46,563 nucleotides of DNA from contig NZ_NPJJ01000044.1 of assembly GCF_002251385.1 (NCBI RefSeq), forward strand, positions 1 through 46,563, read 5' to 3'. Positions 9,615-20,026 of the stretch are shown here, one piece after another (the first letter of the stretch is position 1; each line of letters starts with the position of its first letter). Source of the DNA: Prevotella sp. P5-108. GTDB taxonomy: Bacteria; Bacteroidota; Bacteroidia; Bacteroidales; Bacteroidaceae. The notes under the pieces are model-generated. The model saw only the letters and a list, made by a program, of their open reading frames with translations. It was not told the DNA's origin and did not search any database. The position numbers were made by a program, and so were the translations under genes.

Positions 9615-9702
9615 CTCGTGTCGTAAGTCACGAGCCTACGTATCGTAAGTCACGAGCTTTCGTATCATATGTTACGTGGCCTCGTGCCTTACGATACGAG
9701 CC
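9615..9702. repeat. Interspersed dyad array, locus A (4 x 22 bp)
   Basis: Four 20-bp imperfect palindromes begin at 9615, 9637, 9659 and 9681, each followed by a 2-bp spacer. Unit 1 is CTCGTGTCGTAAGTCACGAG. Every unit keeps CGT at positions 3-5, C at 8, G at 13 and ACG at 16-18. The array ends CGAGCCAGCC, whose reverse complement GGCTGGCTCG is how locus C begins. The 22-bp period rules out coding. Related arrays lie at 29067 and 45019. Confidence 0.88.
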
Positions 9703-9709
9703 AGCCAGG

Positions 9710-9825
9710 TTGGTCAGCAGCTTCGCAGAGTTGGTCAGCAGCTTCGCAGAGTCGGTCAGCAGCTTCGCAGAGTTGGTCAGCAGCTTCGCAGAGTTGGTCA
9801 GCAGCTTCGCAGAGTTGGTCAGCAG
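9710..9825. repeat. Tandem repeat, 21-bp unit, 5 copies plus a partial
   Basis: Units start at 9710, 9731, 9752, 9773 and 9794. Each is TTGGTCAGCAG followed by CTTCGCAGAG; the third has one T-to-C change. An 11-nt partial copy begins at 9815. The near-identity implies recent expansion. All frames stay open because 21 is a multiple of 3, so long ORFs here are not evidence of a protein. Confidence 0.92.
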
Positions 9826-9922
9826 AGTTGTGGAGATGGTCACGGTGGCTCGCTCGTGGGTCAGGGTGCTTGAAAAAAGGATAAAAGTGACGCGATAGGG
9901 GGATAAATTGGCAGAAAAAGTT

Positions 9923-9930
9923 TACCTTTG
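9923..9930 (+). promoter_or_regulatory. -7 element upstream of the methyltransferase-like gene
   Basis: TACCTTTG is an exact TAnnTTTG match. It gives a leader of about 75-80 nt that contains a 21-bp tandem duplication before the ATG at 10012. Confidence 0.55.
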
Positions 9931-9959
9931 CAGTGGCCTTCGTGGCTATATGTGCGAGC

Positions 9960-10001
9960 ATACGAGGCTATAAATATAATATACGAGGCTATAAATATAA
10001 C
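9960..10001. repeat. Two-copy 21-bp tandem repeat in the leader of the next gene
   Basis: ATACGAGGCTATAAATATAA plus one base occurs at 9960-9980 and 9981-10001, differing only in the last base. The second copy continues into CAAGGTGTAAG, so it also forms a variant (9989-10011) of the AT-rich motif found at 8046, 31562 and 40709. The duplication lies between promoter and start codon. Confidence 0.85.
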
Positions 10002-10011
10002 AAGGTGTAAG

Positions 10012-10611
10012 ATGAACAACGTGACAGAATGGTTGCAGACCGTGGGAGTATGGCTTAGCCGCATCGCCTATTGCAGGGGATTTGGCATCCAGTCGCCATC
10101 GGCTTACCGCTTTGTGCGCTATGTCATCAACGAGCATTACCCCTATTATGCCTACGCCGACCTGCAGAAGCGGGTGCCCGTGGAGAGCCGTGTGGCGCTG
10201 CGCCTGCTGCGTCTCTGTCTGCGCGTGGCCAACGAGGTTCAGCCCCGCTATATCCTCGACTTCATAGACGGCTTGAGCGCTGAGCGCCAGGAGTATTTCT
10301 CTGCCGGCGCGCGCCGTGCCCGCATCCTCTCGGTGGCTGAGGGCGACGAGGTGCCCGCTGTCATTGACGGCGAGCGCGTGGTGATACGCACCGATGTGCA
10401 GCATGCCGATGCTCTGCTCAGCCTGTTGCCGCGCATAGACAGCGCCAGCTTGGTCATGGTCGACGGCATACACCGCGACGCCCGCTCGCGCGAGACTTGG
10501 CAACGCATCGTCGGCAACAACCATGCCGCCGTCTGTTATGATTTATACTACACCGGCATCGTGATGCTGGACCAGAGCAAGCACAAGCGTTGCTACACAA
10601 TCAATTTTTAA
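10012..10611 (+). CDS. Reduced SAM-methyltransferase-like protein of a Bacteroidota family
   Basis: A 199-residue protein. Its N-terminal RGFGIQSPSAYRFV and INEHYPYYAY resemble the HSPF/YYAY region of small Bacteroidota proteins annotated as class I methyltransferases. The end, YYTGIVMLDQSKHKRCYTINF split around a hydrophobic strand, matches their C-terminal strand pair. I do not see a clear glycine-rich SAM-binding loop after strand 1 (ILDFIDGLSAER sits there instead), and the protein looks shorter than I expect for the family, so it may not bind SAM. The frame extends upstream to 9928, but those residues come from the tandem-repeat leader; ATG 10012 is the sensible start. Confidence 0.65.
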   Translation: MNNVTEWLQTVGVWLSRIAYCRGFGIQSPSAYRFVRYVINEHYPYYAYADLQKRVPVESRVALRLLRLCLRVANEVQPRYILDFIDGLSAERQEYFSAGARRARILSVAEGDEVPAVIDGERVVIRTDVQHADALLSLLPRIDSASLVMVDGIHRDARSRETWQRIVGNNHAAVCYDLYYTGIVMLDQSKHKRCYTINF

Positions 10612-10706
10612 TCCAATCGTCCCTATATTTTTGCTTTTTTTTATTATTAATGATAATTTAACAGCAAAAATGGTCGTAAACAGTCGTATAATTGAATATA
10701 AAGTGC

Positions 10707-10714
10707 TACTTTTG
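10707..10714 (+). promoter_or_regulatory. -7 element upstream of the DUF2795 gene
   Basis: TACTTTTG is an exact TAnnTTTG match in an AT-rich gap, 34 nt before the ATG at 10749. Confidence 0.65.
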
Positions 10715-10748
10715 CATTCAATAAAATTAACGACCAAAACTAAAGACT

Positions 10749-10970
10749 ATGTATTGGACTCTTGAATTAGCTTCAAAATTGGAAGATGCACCTTGGCCCG
10801 CAACCAAGGACGAACTTATAGACTATGCCACCCGTTCAGGTGCTCCTCTCGAGGTGCTCGAGAACTTGCAGGAAATAGAGGATGAAGGTGAAGTGTATGA
10901 AAGCATTGAAGACATTTGGCCCGACTATCCCTCCAAGGAAGATTTCCTCTGGAACGATGATGAATACTAA
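10749..10970 (+). CDS. DUF2795 small acidic protein
   Basis: A 73-residue acidic protein containing APWPATKDELIDYATRSGAP, the hallmark of the Bacteroidota DUF2795 family, followed by an Asp/Glu-rich tail ending in WNDDEY. No signal peptide or membrane segment; probably cytoplasmic. Function is unknown. Strong conservation, a clear promoter and an efficient terminator indicate a highly expressed single gene. The start is the only ATG consistent with the family N-terminus. Confidence 0.93.
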   Translation: MYWTLELASKLEDAPWPATKDELIDYATRSGAPLEVLENLQEIEDEGEVYESIEDIWPDYPSKEDFLWNDDEY

Positions 10971-11011
10971 TCGCTGACGGGCTGACTTTCTCAGCCGTAG
11001 GCGTAGAATAT

Positions 11012-11057
11012 AAGCGGTATAGGAATTCCACAACAGGGTTCCTATGCCGCTTTTTTC
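11012..11057 (+). terminator. Rho-independent terminator after the DUF2795 gene
   Basis: AGCGGTATAGGAA (11013-11025) pairs with TTCCTATGCCGCT (11039-11051), with one wobble, followed by a T-tract. Confidence 0.85.
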
Positions 11058-11097
11058 TGTCTTTTCCCGCCAGTGGGCCAAAATAACCCTCCGAAAA

Positions 11098-11129
11098 CTT
11101 GTTCCTTTCCTCTTTATATCGTATATTTG
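11098..11129 (+). promoter_or_regulatory. Promoter of the AAA/DUF4143 gene
   Basis: CTTG at 11098-11101, a 20-nt spacer, then TATATTTG at 11122-11129. This matches the TTTG / TAnnTTTG pair of the phylum with good spacing. Confidence 0.6.
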
Positions 11130-11189
11130 CACACGACAAGTTCGGAAAAATGTCAAAAATGACACAAATCGGAAGTTGTTAGTGTAATT

Positions 11190-12506
11190 ATGAAGATAAA
11201 AAGAGACATAGTCAACAAATTCAAGGAGTGGAAAGATGCGGCAAAGCACAAGCCAATCCTATTGAAAGGCGCCCGCCAGATTGGCAAGACGTGGGCCATG
11301 GAAGAGTTTGGAAAGGAATGCTTTGACTACACGGCGAAATTTGACTTTGACCGCCAGAAGGAGTTATTGTCAGCCTTCACGGTGTCAAAGGAACCCGCCC
11401 GCATCATAAAGGAACTGTCTCTTTATAGCCCAGTTCCCCTTGTGCCGGGCAAGACGCTGCTCATATTTGATGAGATACAGGAGTGCGAGGAAGCGCTCAA
11501 CTCGTTAAAGTATTTTTGTGAGGAAGCCCCCGAATGGCACATCATAGCGGCTGGCTCGCTGTTGGGTGTGGCTGTTAAGAGGCGGAGGATGACCGTACCT
11601 GTTGGTAAGGTACAGGTTATGCGCATGTATCCTATTACGTTCAAGGAGTATCTGCGGGCCAGCGACATCCAGATCTTCAATTATGTTGAGCAGATAGAGG
11701 AACCGGAGAAGCTACCGCTTATTATTCTTGACAAGTTGAAGTCGGAGTATCGCAGATATATGGTCTCTGGCGGTATGCCTGAAGCCGCTGTCAGCATGCT
11801 TGAAAACCAGGGAATGCAGGCAGTCGACGACATACTGCAAGGCATATTGGACTTGTATGAACTTGACTTCGCCAAGTATGCAGACCCTCGCGAGATACCT
11901 CGCATACATGCCCTTTGGCGCTCACTTCCGTCCCAGCTTGCCAAGGAGAACAGGAAGTTCATCTATAAGGTTGTAAAAAAGGGCGCAAGGAGCCGTGACT
12001 ACGAGGATGCTTTGCTCTGGCTTGAAGATGTAGGCATGATATATCGTGTGAACGCCGTCTCGAAACCTGGAATGCCATTGAGCGCCTACGAAGAACCAGA
12101 CATATTCAAGGTATATGCCAGTGACTGTGGCCTGTTGAGGCGCTTGGCCGACCTGCCGGGAAGCATAGTCATTGACCCGACAGCCAACTACACCGAATTC
12201 AAAGGCGCCATGGCAGAGAATGCGGTGTTGCAAAGTCTGTTGCCATCCTATGGCTCTGTGCCTTACTATTGGTCTTCGGAGGGGAAAGCAGAAATAGAGT
12301 TCCTGTTGCAGCGGGAGGACGAGATAATACCTGTAGAGGTAAAGGCAGAGAACTGCATCAGTGGCAGAAGTATCGTTGTGTACAACGAACGTTACCACCC
12401 CAAGAACCGCATACGTTTCTCTTTCCTCAACTTGCAGCGTAACAGTGGTATGCTCGCGTGCCCTTCGCCTCTGACTGAATGGGCTATGAAATGGCTGGAC
12501 AAGTAA
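11190..12506 (+). CDS. AAA_14 / DUF4143 ATP-binding protein
   Basis: A 438-residue cytoplasmic ATPase of the AAA_14-DUF4143 type. Walker A is GARQIGKT (27-34), Walker B is LLIFDEIQE, and the sensor-like AAGSLLGVA follows. The C-terminal DUF4143 part (about 195-380) ends near FLLQREDEIIPVEVKAE, which resembles the restriction-endonuclease-like core (E...EVK) seen in these proteins. The cellular role is unknown; the family is patchily distributed in gut Bacteroidota and often varies between strains. It has its own promoter and more AT-rich codons than its neighbours, suggesting an accessory gene. No clear terminator follows. Confidence 0.9.
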   Translation: MKIKRDIVNKFKEWKDAAKHKPILLKGARQIGKTWAMEEFGKECFDYTAKFDFDRQKELLSAFTVSKEPARIIKELSLYSPVPLVPGKTLLIFDEIQECEEALNSLKYFCEEAPEWHIIAAGSLLGVAVKRRRMTVPVGKVQVMRMYPITFKEYLRASDIQIFNYVEQIEEPEKLPLIILDKLKSEYRRYMVSGGMPEAAVSMLENQGMQAVDDILQGILDLYELDFAKYADPREIPRIHALWRSLPSQLAKENRKFIYKVVKKGARSRDYEDALLWLEDVGMIYRVNAVSKPGMPLSAYEEPDIFKVYASDCGLLRRLADLPGSIVIDPTANYTEFKGAMAENAVLQSLLPSYGSVPYYWSSEGKAEIEFLLQREDEIIPVEVKAENCISGRSIVVYNERYHPKNRIRFSFLNLQRNSGMLACPSPLTEWAMKWLDK

Positions 12507-12584
12507 ATGTCCTATAGCGATGGTATGCCGCGCTCTTTTCGGATAGGGCAAGTAGCAGACAGGCATAGACAAAACAATTATTAA

Positions 12585-15887
<3,303 letters not shown>

Positions 15888-15909
15888 AGATGGAATAACC
15901 CTATACCGG

Positions 15910-15951
15910 AGGGTGGATATTACGCACGTTTGTCGTAATATCCACCCTTTT
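15910..15951 (+). terminator. Rho-independent terminator after the GH2 gene
   Basis: Perfect 15-bp stem AGGGTGGATATTACG (15910-15924) with 15934-15948, then a short T-rich tail. Confidence 0.85.
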
Positions 15952-16286
15952 CCTTTGCCGCCCACCATTCTTACTTATAAATCCCAAACGGGCTAATGAC
16001 CATTTTTGGGGTTTATGGCATTGAAAAGCATCCCATGACCGTCGTTTATGAGCAGGAGATAACGAAAAAAGAGCTATTGATGAGAAAAATGCAACTTATA
16101 AGTTGTGTGCTTCGTCCCAAATCTATATCTTTGCATCAAGGAGATACTGTAAATGAGATGCAAGATAAACTGCATGCTCAGATAGAGTAGGATAAACTCA
16201 ATGTCTGCCGCAACTGTTTGCCGCAGAAGTATCTTGGAATTTTATGAAGATGAAGGATGATGAATGTCTTACCTCTAACACTTGAT
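15952..16286 (+). other. Intergenic region and long leader of the hydrolase gene
   Basis: No convincing gene; a 64-codon AT-rich frame (15996-16190) resembles nothing I know and spans the promoter. From the -7 element at 16126 to the ATG is about 150 nt, unusually long for this window. No recognised riboswitch is visible. Confidence 0.45.
16126..16133 (+). promoter_or_regulatory. -7 element upstream of the alpha/beta hydrolase gene
   Basis: TATCTTTG followed by C is an exact TAnnTTTG match. Confidence 0.5.
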
Positions 16287-17579
16287 ATGATGAAAGCTAT
16301 ACGGACTATCTTAGTGCTGGCGCTGCTGCTCATGGTGACTACGGCGCAGGCACAGCGCGGCTCGTGGAAGGGCGAGCTCGACGTGCAGGGCATCAAGCTG
16401 CCCCTTGTGTTTCACTTCACCGACAAGGGATGCACCATGGACTCTCCGGCGCAGAACGTCAGGGGAATACCTACGCAGACTGTGGTCAAAGGCGACAGCG
16501 TGACGGTGGAAATCGCCATGATTGGCGCCCGCTTTGAGGGCGTGAACAAGGGCACGGAGATAGTAGGCACCTTCACCCAGCAGGGCATGGCCTTCCCGCT
16601 CACGCTCACGCCGGGCGAGGTCACCCTTAACCGTCCGCAGACGCCCAAGCCCCCCTTCGATTATCTCACCGAGGAGGTGTCGTTTACCAACGGCAGCTTC
16701 ACCCTGCGCGGCACCCTCACCAAGCCCCGTGGCTGTAGCCGCCAGACTCCTGTGGTGCTGATGGTGAGTGGCAGCGGACAGCAGAACCGCGATGAAGAGC
16801 TATTCGGACACAAGCCCTTTGCCGTTCTTGCCGACGCCTTGGCACGCCAGGGCATCGCCTCGTTGCGCTACGACGACCGAGGATGGGGCGACGCCTCTGT
16901 GAGGTTCTATGAATTTACCACCGCCGACTTCTACGCCGACGCACTCAGCGGCCTTGCCCTCCTGCGCAAGCAGTTTGACCGCGTGGGTATGCTCGGCCAC
17001 AGCGAGGGTGGCACCATAGCCCTGATGGCGGCTGCCGAGGGCAAGACAGACTTCATCGTGACGCTGGCTGCCATGGCTGTGTCGGGCAAGGAGACGATGA
17101 TAGCGCAAAACCGCTCGGTACTTACCGCCGCCGGAACGACTCCCGAGATGACCGAAGCCTACTGTATGGCCATCGGATGCGCTCTGGACCAGTTGGCTCA
17201 GGGCAAGAAGACCGCTGACATCAAGCCCACGGGCGTCCCCGTGCTCTTCCGCAGCGTCTTCGACAAAGCCCTGAAGCAGGGCGACAGTCCCTATATCCGC
17301 CATCTGCTCAATGTCGATGTGAGAGGCGTGCTCGGCGAAATCGTCTGTCCCGTGCTGGCACTCAACGGCAACCGCGACACCCAGGTGGACTGTGTCGCCA
17401 ATCTCGGAGCGCTGGAGAAGGGGCTCGTCAACAGTCGCCATACCCTCAAAACCTTCGACGGACTGAACCATCTCTTCCAGACTTGCCACACAGGACTGGT
17501 CGTGGAGTATCAGCAGATAGAGGAGACCATCGACCCGACGGTGATGGAAACCATAACGTCGTGGATAAAAAACCTGTAG
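16287..17579 (+). CDS. Exported alpha/beta hydrolase (S33/S9-like)
   Basis: A 430-residue exported hydrolase with a signal peptide ending near TTAQA before QRG. A beta-rich N-terminal domain (about 25-110) precedes the alpha/beta-hydrolase fold. The nucleophile elbow is GHSEGG with Ser239; the likely acid is Asp364 (NGNRD) and the base His395 (GLNHLF), giving a complete triad. Substrates of such enzymes include acyl esters and peptides; the sequence does not say which. The frame opens 10 codons earlier at 16257, but ATG 16287 (or 16290) gives a typical short basic signal-peptide start. The T9SS operon begins 37 nt downstream with no clear terminator, so read-through is possible. Confidence 0.88.
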   Translation: MMKAIRTILVLALLLMVTTAQAQRGSWKGELDVQGIKLPLVFHFTDKGCTMDSPAQNVRGIPTQTVVKGDSVTVEIAMIGARFEGVNKGTEIVGTFTQQGMAFPLTLTPGEVTLNRPQTPKPPFDYLTEEVSFTNGSFTLRGTLTKPRGCSRQTPVVLMVSGSGQQNRDEELFGHKPFAVLADALARQGIASLRYDDRGWGDASVRFYEFTTADFYADALSGLALLRKQFDRVGMLGHSEGGTIALMAAAEGKTDFIVTLAAMAVSGKETMIAQNRSVLTAAGTTPEMTEAYCMAIGCALDQLAQGKKTADIKPTGVPVLFRSVFDKALKQGDSPYIRHLLNVDVRGVLGEIVCPVLALNGNRDTQVDCVANLGALEKGLVNSRHTLKTFDGLNHLFQTCHTGLVVEYQQIEETIDPTVMETITSWIKNL

Positions 17580-17616
17580 AAAGACAATAAAAGCTACGCT
17601 TATCCGTTATGTAAGT

Positions 17617-18555
17617 GTGTTGAAAAGATATTTATTTACCCTCGTCATCTCTGTCGTCGGGGCGCTGGCCGCCTCTGCGCAATATGATATGTCGCTCAGC
17701 CACTACTTTGCCCAGGAGCCGGTGTTCAACCCCGCCGCCGTGGGCAAAGAGTCCAAGCTGAATGTCACAGGCAGTTACGCCCTCGACTTTGCCGGTTTCG
17801 AGCACAACCCCCGTACCATGATTGTCGCTGCCGATATGCCCCTGTTCATGCTCAAGCATTACCATGGTGTGGGCGTGCAAATGACGAGCGACAAACTGGG
17901 TCTCTTTGACCACCAGCGTTTTGCCGTGCAGTATGCACTCAAAACCAAGCTGCTGGGAGGTATGCTCGGCATCGGCGTCCAAGTGGGTATGCTGAGTGAG
18001 AAGTTCAATGGCTCGCAGACCGATACCGAGGAAGGCAACGACCCCGCCATCCCCACGACCGATGTGAGCGGCTCGGGTCTCGATGTGGGCGTCGGTCTCT
18101 ACTACGTCCACGGCGACTGGTATGCCGGCGCGTCGGTAGCCCACGCCACCGCACCCCAAGTTACGCTGGGCGACAGTTACCTGCTCGACATCGACCGTAC
18201 ATATTATTTGACCGGTGGATACAATATTAAACTAAGAAATCCGTTTATTACAATAAAGCCCACGGTGTTGCTGCGCTCGGATGGCTCGGCGTTCAGGGCC
18301 GACATCACGTCGCGCGTGGTCTATACCCACGACAAGCGCATGCTCTATGGCGGCGTGACCTACAGTCCGTCCAACTCGGTGACCGTCCTCGTCGGCGGCA
18401 GTTTCCATGGCGTCGTGCTGGGCTATAGTTACGAGCTGTATACCTCGGCCTCCATCCCAGGCAACGGCAGTCATGGTCTCTTTGTGGGATACCAGCACGA
18501 TATCAACCTGACCAAGAAAGGTAGAAACCTGCATAAAAGCGTGAGAATATTATAA
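17617..18555 (+). CDS. porP: PorP/SprF-family type IX secretion membrane protein
   Basis: A 312-residue outer-membrane beta-barrel of the PorP/SprF family, which partners the T9SS and anchors or helps export surface proteins. The signal peptide (to about residue 21, ending ASA before QYD) is followed by the family start YDMSLSHYFAQEPVFNPAAVG, given here split as YDMSLSHYF and NPAAVG. The barrel ends in a strand FVGYQHDINL. Translation appears to begin at GTG 17617 or the adjacent TTG, since no ATG fits. It is first in porP-gldKLMN, with gldK 7 nt downstream. The name porP is by family and synteny; several paralogues usually exist per genome. Confidence 0.9.
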   Translation: MLKRYLFTLVISVVGALAASAQYDMSLSHYFAQEPVFNPAAVGKESKLNVTGSYALDFAGFEHNPRTMIVAADMPLFMLKHYHGVGVQMTSDKLGLFDHQRFAVQYALKTKLLGGMLGIGVQVGMLSEKFNGSQTDTEEGNDPAIPTTDVSGSGLDVGVGLYYVHGDWYAGASVAHATAPQVTLGDSYLLDIDRTYYLTGGYNIKLRNPFITIKPTVLLRSDGSAFRADITSRVVYTHDKRMLYGGVTYSPSNSVTVLVGGSFHGVVLGYSYELYTSASIPGNGSHGLFVGYQHDINLTKKGRNLHKSVRIL

Positions 18556-18562
18556 TATAAAG

Positions 18563-20014
18563 ATGAAGAATAAAAGCATTATAACCCTCGGCCTTGTGGT
18601 GCTCTCTGTGGCGCTGACAGGCTGTTTCGGTAGCAAGAGTGCCATCTCGGGCGGCCGCGGCGGCGAGGTGGTTGGCGTTGGTGGCCGCTCCTTTGCCGAG
18701 CCCACGCCTTACGGTATGACCAAGGTAGAGCGTGGCTCGCTGCACATGGGCCTCGACCGTCAGGACTCGCTCTGGGGTATGAAGACTCCCGTCAAGGATA
18801 TCTCTGTCGACGGGTTCTGGATGGACGAAACCGAGGTTACCAACTCCAAGTACAAGCAGTTTGTGCAGTATGTCAAGGACTCTATCCTCCGTACGCGTCT
18901 TGCCGACCCCGCCTATGCCGGCGACGAGACCTACATGATTACCGAGGACAAGTATGGCGAGCCTGTCACTCCCCATATCAACTGGCGCAAGCCTCTGCCG
19001 CGCAAGCCCAATGAGGACGAGCAGCGCGCCATCGAGAGCATGTACGTCACCAACCCCGTGACCGGCGAGAAGCTGCTCGACTACCGCCAGCTCAACTATA
19101 AGTATGAGATTTACGACTATACCACTGCCGCCCTGCGCCGTAACCGCCTCATGCCCAACGAGCGCAACCTGAACACCGATGTCACCGTCAATCCCGACGA
19201 GGTGGTGATGATTTCCAAGGACACGGCGTATATCGATGACAACGGCAATATCGTGCGCGAGACCATCAACCGCCCACTCAGCGGTCCTTGGGATTTCCTC
19301 AACACCTACATCGTCAACGTCTATCCCGACACCACCGTCTGGGTCAACGACTTCCAGAACTCTGACAACGAGATGTATCTCCGCAACTACTTCAGCAATC
19401 CCGCCTACAACGATTACCCCGTCGTTGGCGTCACCTGGGAGCAGGCCAACGCCTTCTGTGCCTGGCGCACTGACTATCTGCTCAAGGGCCTGGGCGGTGA
19501 AGCCCGCTTCATCCAGCGTTACCGCCTGCCCACCGAAGCCGAGTGGGAGTATGCCGCACGCGGCAAGGCCGGCAACGAATTCCCCTGGGAGAACAAGGAT
19601 GTCAAGAACGGCGATGGCTGCTTCTATGCCAACTTCAAGCCCGACCGTGGCAACTATACCAAGGATGGCAACCTCATCACCAGCCGTGTGGGTATCTATA
19701 CCGCCAACAGCAATGGCCTCTACGACATGGCTGGTAATGTAGCCGAGTGGACCAGTACCATCTATACCGAAGCAGGTGTTGAGGCCATGAACGACCTTAA
19801 CCCCCAGCTCGAGTACAAGGCTGCCAAGGAAGACCCCTACCGTCTTAAGAAGAAGAGTGTGCGTGGCGGTTCGTGGAAAGACCCCGAATCCTTTGTCCGT
19901 TCGGCGTGGCGTACATGGGAATATCAAAACCAGCCACGCTCCTATATCGGTTTCCGATGCGTGAGAAGCCTCGCCAACTCGACCAGCACCAAACAGAAAA
20001 AGAACAAGAAATAA
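18563..20014 (+). CDS. gldK: Gliding motility / T9SS lipoprotein GldK (PorK)
   Basis: GldK is an outer-membrane lipoprotein that forms the periplasmic ring of the T9SS with GldN. The 483-residue protein has a lipobox LTGC with Cys21 after a short signal. The rest is a formylglycine-generating-enzyme/sulfatase-modifying fold: the start GMTKVERGSLHMG, DETEVTNSKYKQF, RLPTEAEWEYAARG, DMAGNVAEW, and the C-terminal SVRGGSW and IGFRCVRS are all visible. In GldK this fold is structural, not catalytic. It lies 7 nt after porP and 12 nt before gldL. A basic low-complexity end (TKQKKNKK) closes the protein. Confidence 0.96.
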   Translation: MKNKSIITLGLVVLSVALTGCFGSKSAISGGRGGEVVGVGGRSFAEPTPYGMTKVERGSLHMGLDRQDSLWGMKTPVKDISVDGFWMDETEVTNSKYKQFVQYVKDSILRTRLADPAYAGDETYMITEDKYGEPVTPHINWRKPLPRKPNEDEQRAIESMYVTNPVTGEKLLDYRQLNYKYEIYDYTTAALRRNRLMPNERNLNTDVTVNPDEVVMISKDTAYIDDNGNIVRETINRPLSGPWDFLNTYIVNVYPDTTVWVNDFQNSDNEMYLRNYFSNPAYNDYPVVGVTWEQANAFCAWRTDYLLKGLGGEARFIQRYRLPTEAEWEYAARGKAGNEFPWENKDVKNGDGCFYANFKPDRGNYTKDGNLITSRVGIYTANSNGLYDMAGNVAEWTSTIYTEAGVEAMNDLNPQLEYKAAKEDPYRLKKKSVRGGSWKDPESFVRSAWRTWEYQNQPRSYIGFRCVRSLANSTSTKQKKNKK

Positions 20015-20026
20015 CACACATTCATT

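Noticed and set aside
9432..9626. 64-codon ORF after waaA
   Set aside because: Its stop lies inside dyad array A, it has no recognisable family, and the region looks like repeat-rich intergenic DNA.
9615..9825. CRISPR array
   Set aside because: Units are palindromic with 2-bp spacers, or directly tandem; there are no unique ~30-bp spacers and no cas genes.
9628..9898. Repetitive ORFs on both strands over the 21-bp array (e.g. VSSFAEL, SWSAASQ repeats)
   Set aside because: A 21-bp unit keeps every frame open; openness in several frames at once is an artefact of the period.
15996..16190. 64-codon AT-rich ORF before the hydrolase
   Set aside because: No family resemblance, and it spans the predicted promoter of the next gene.
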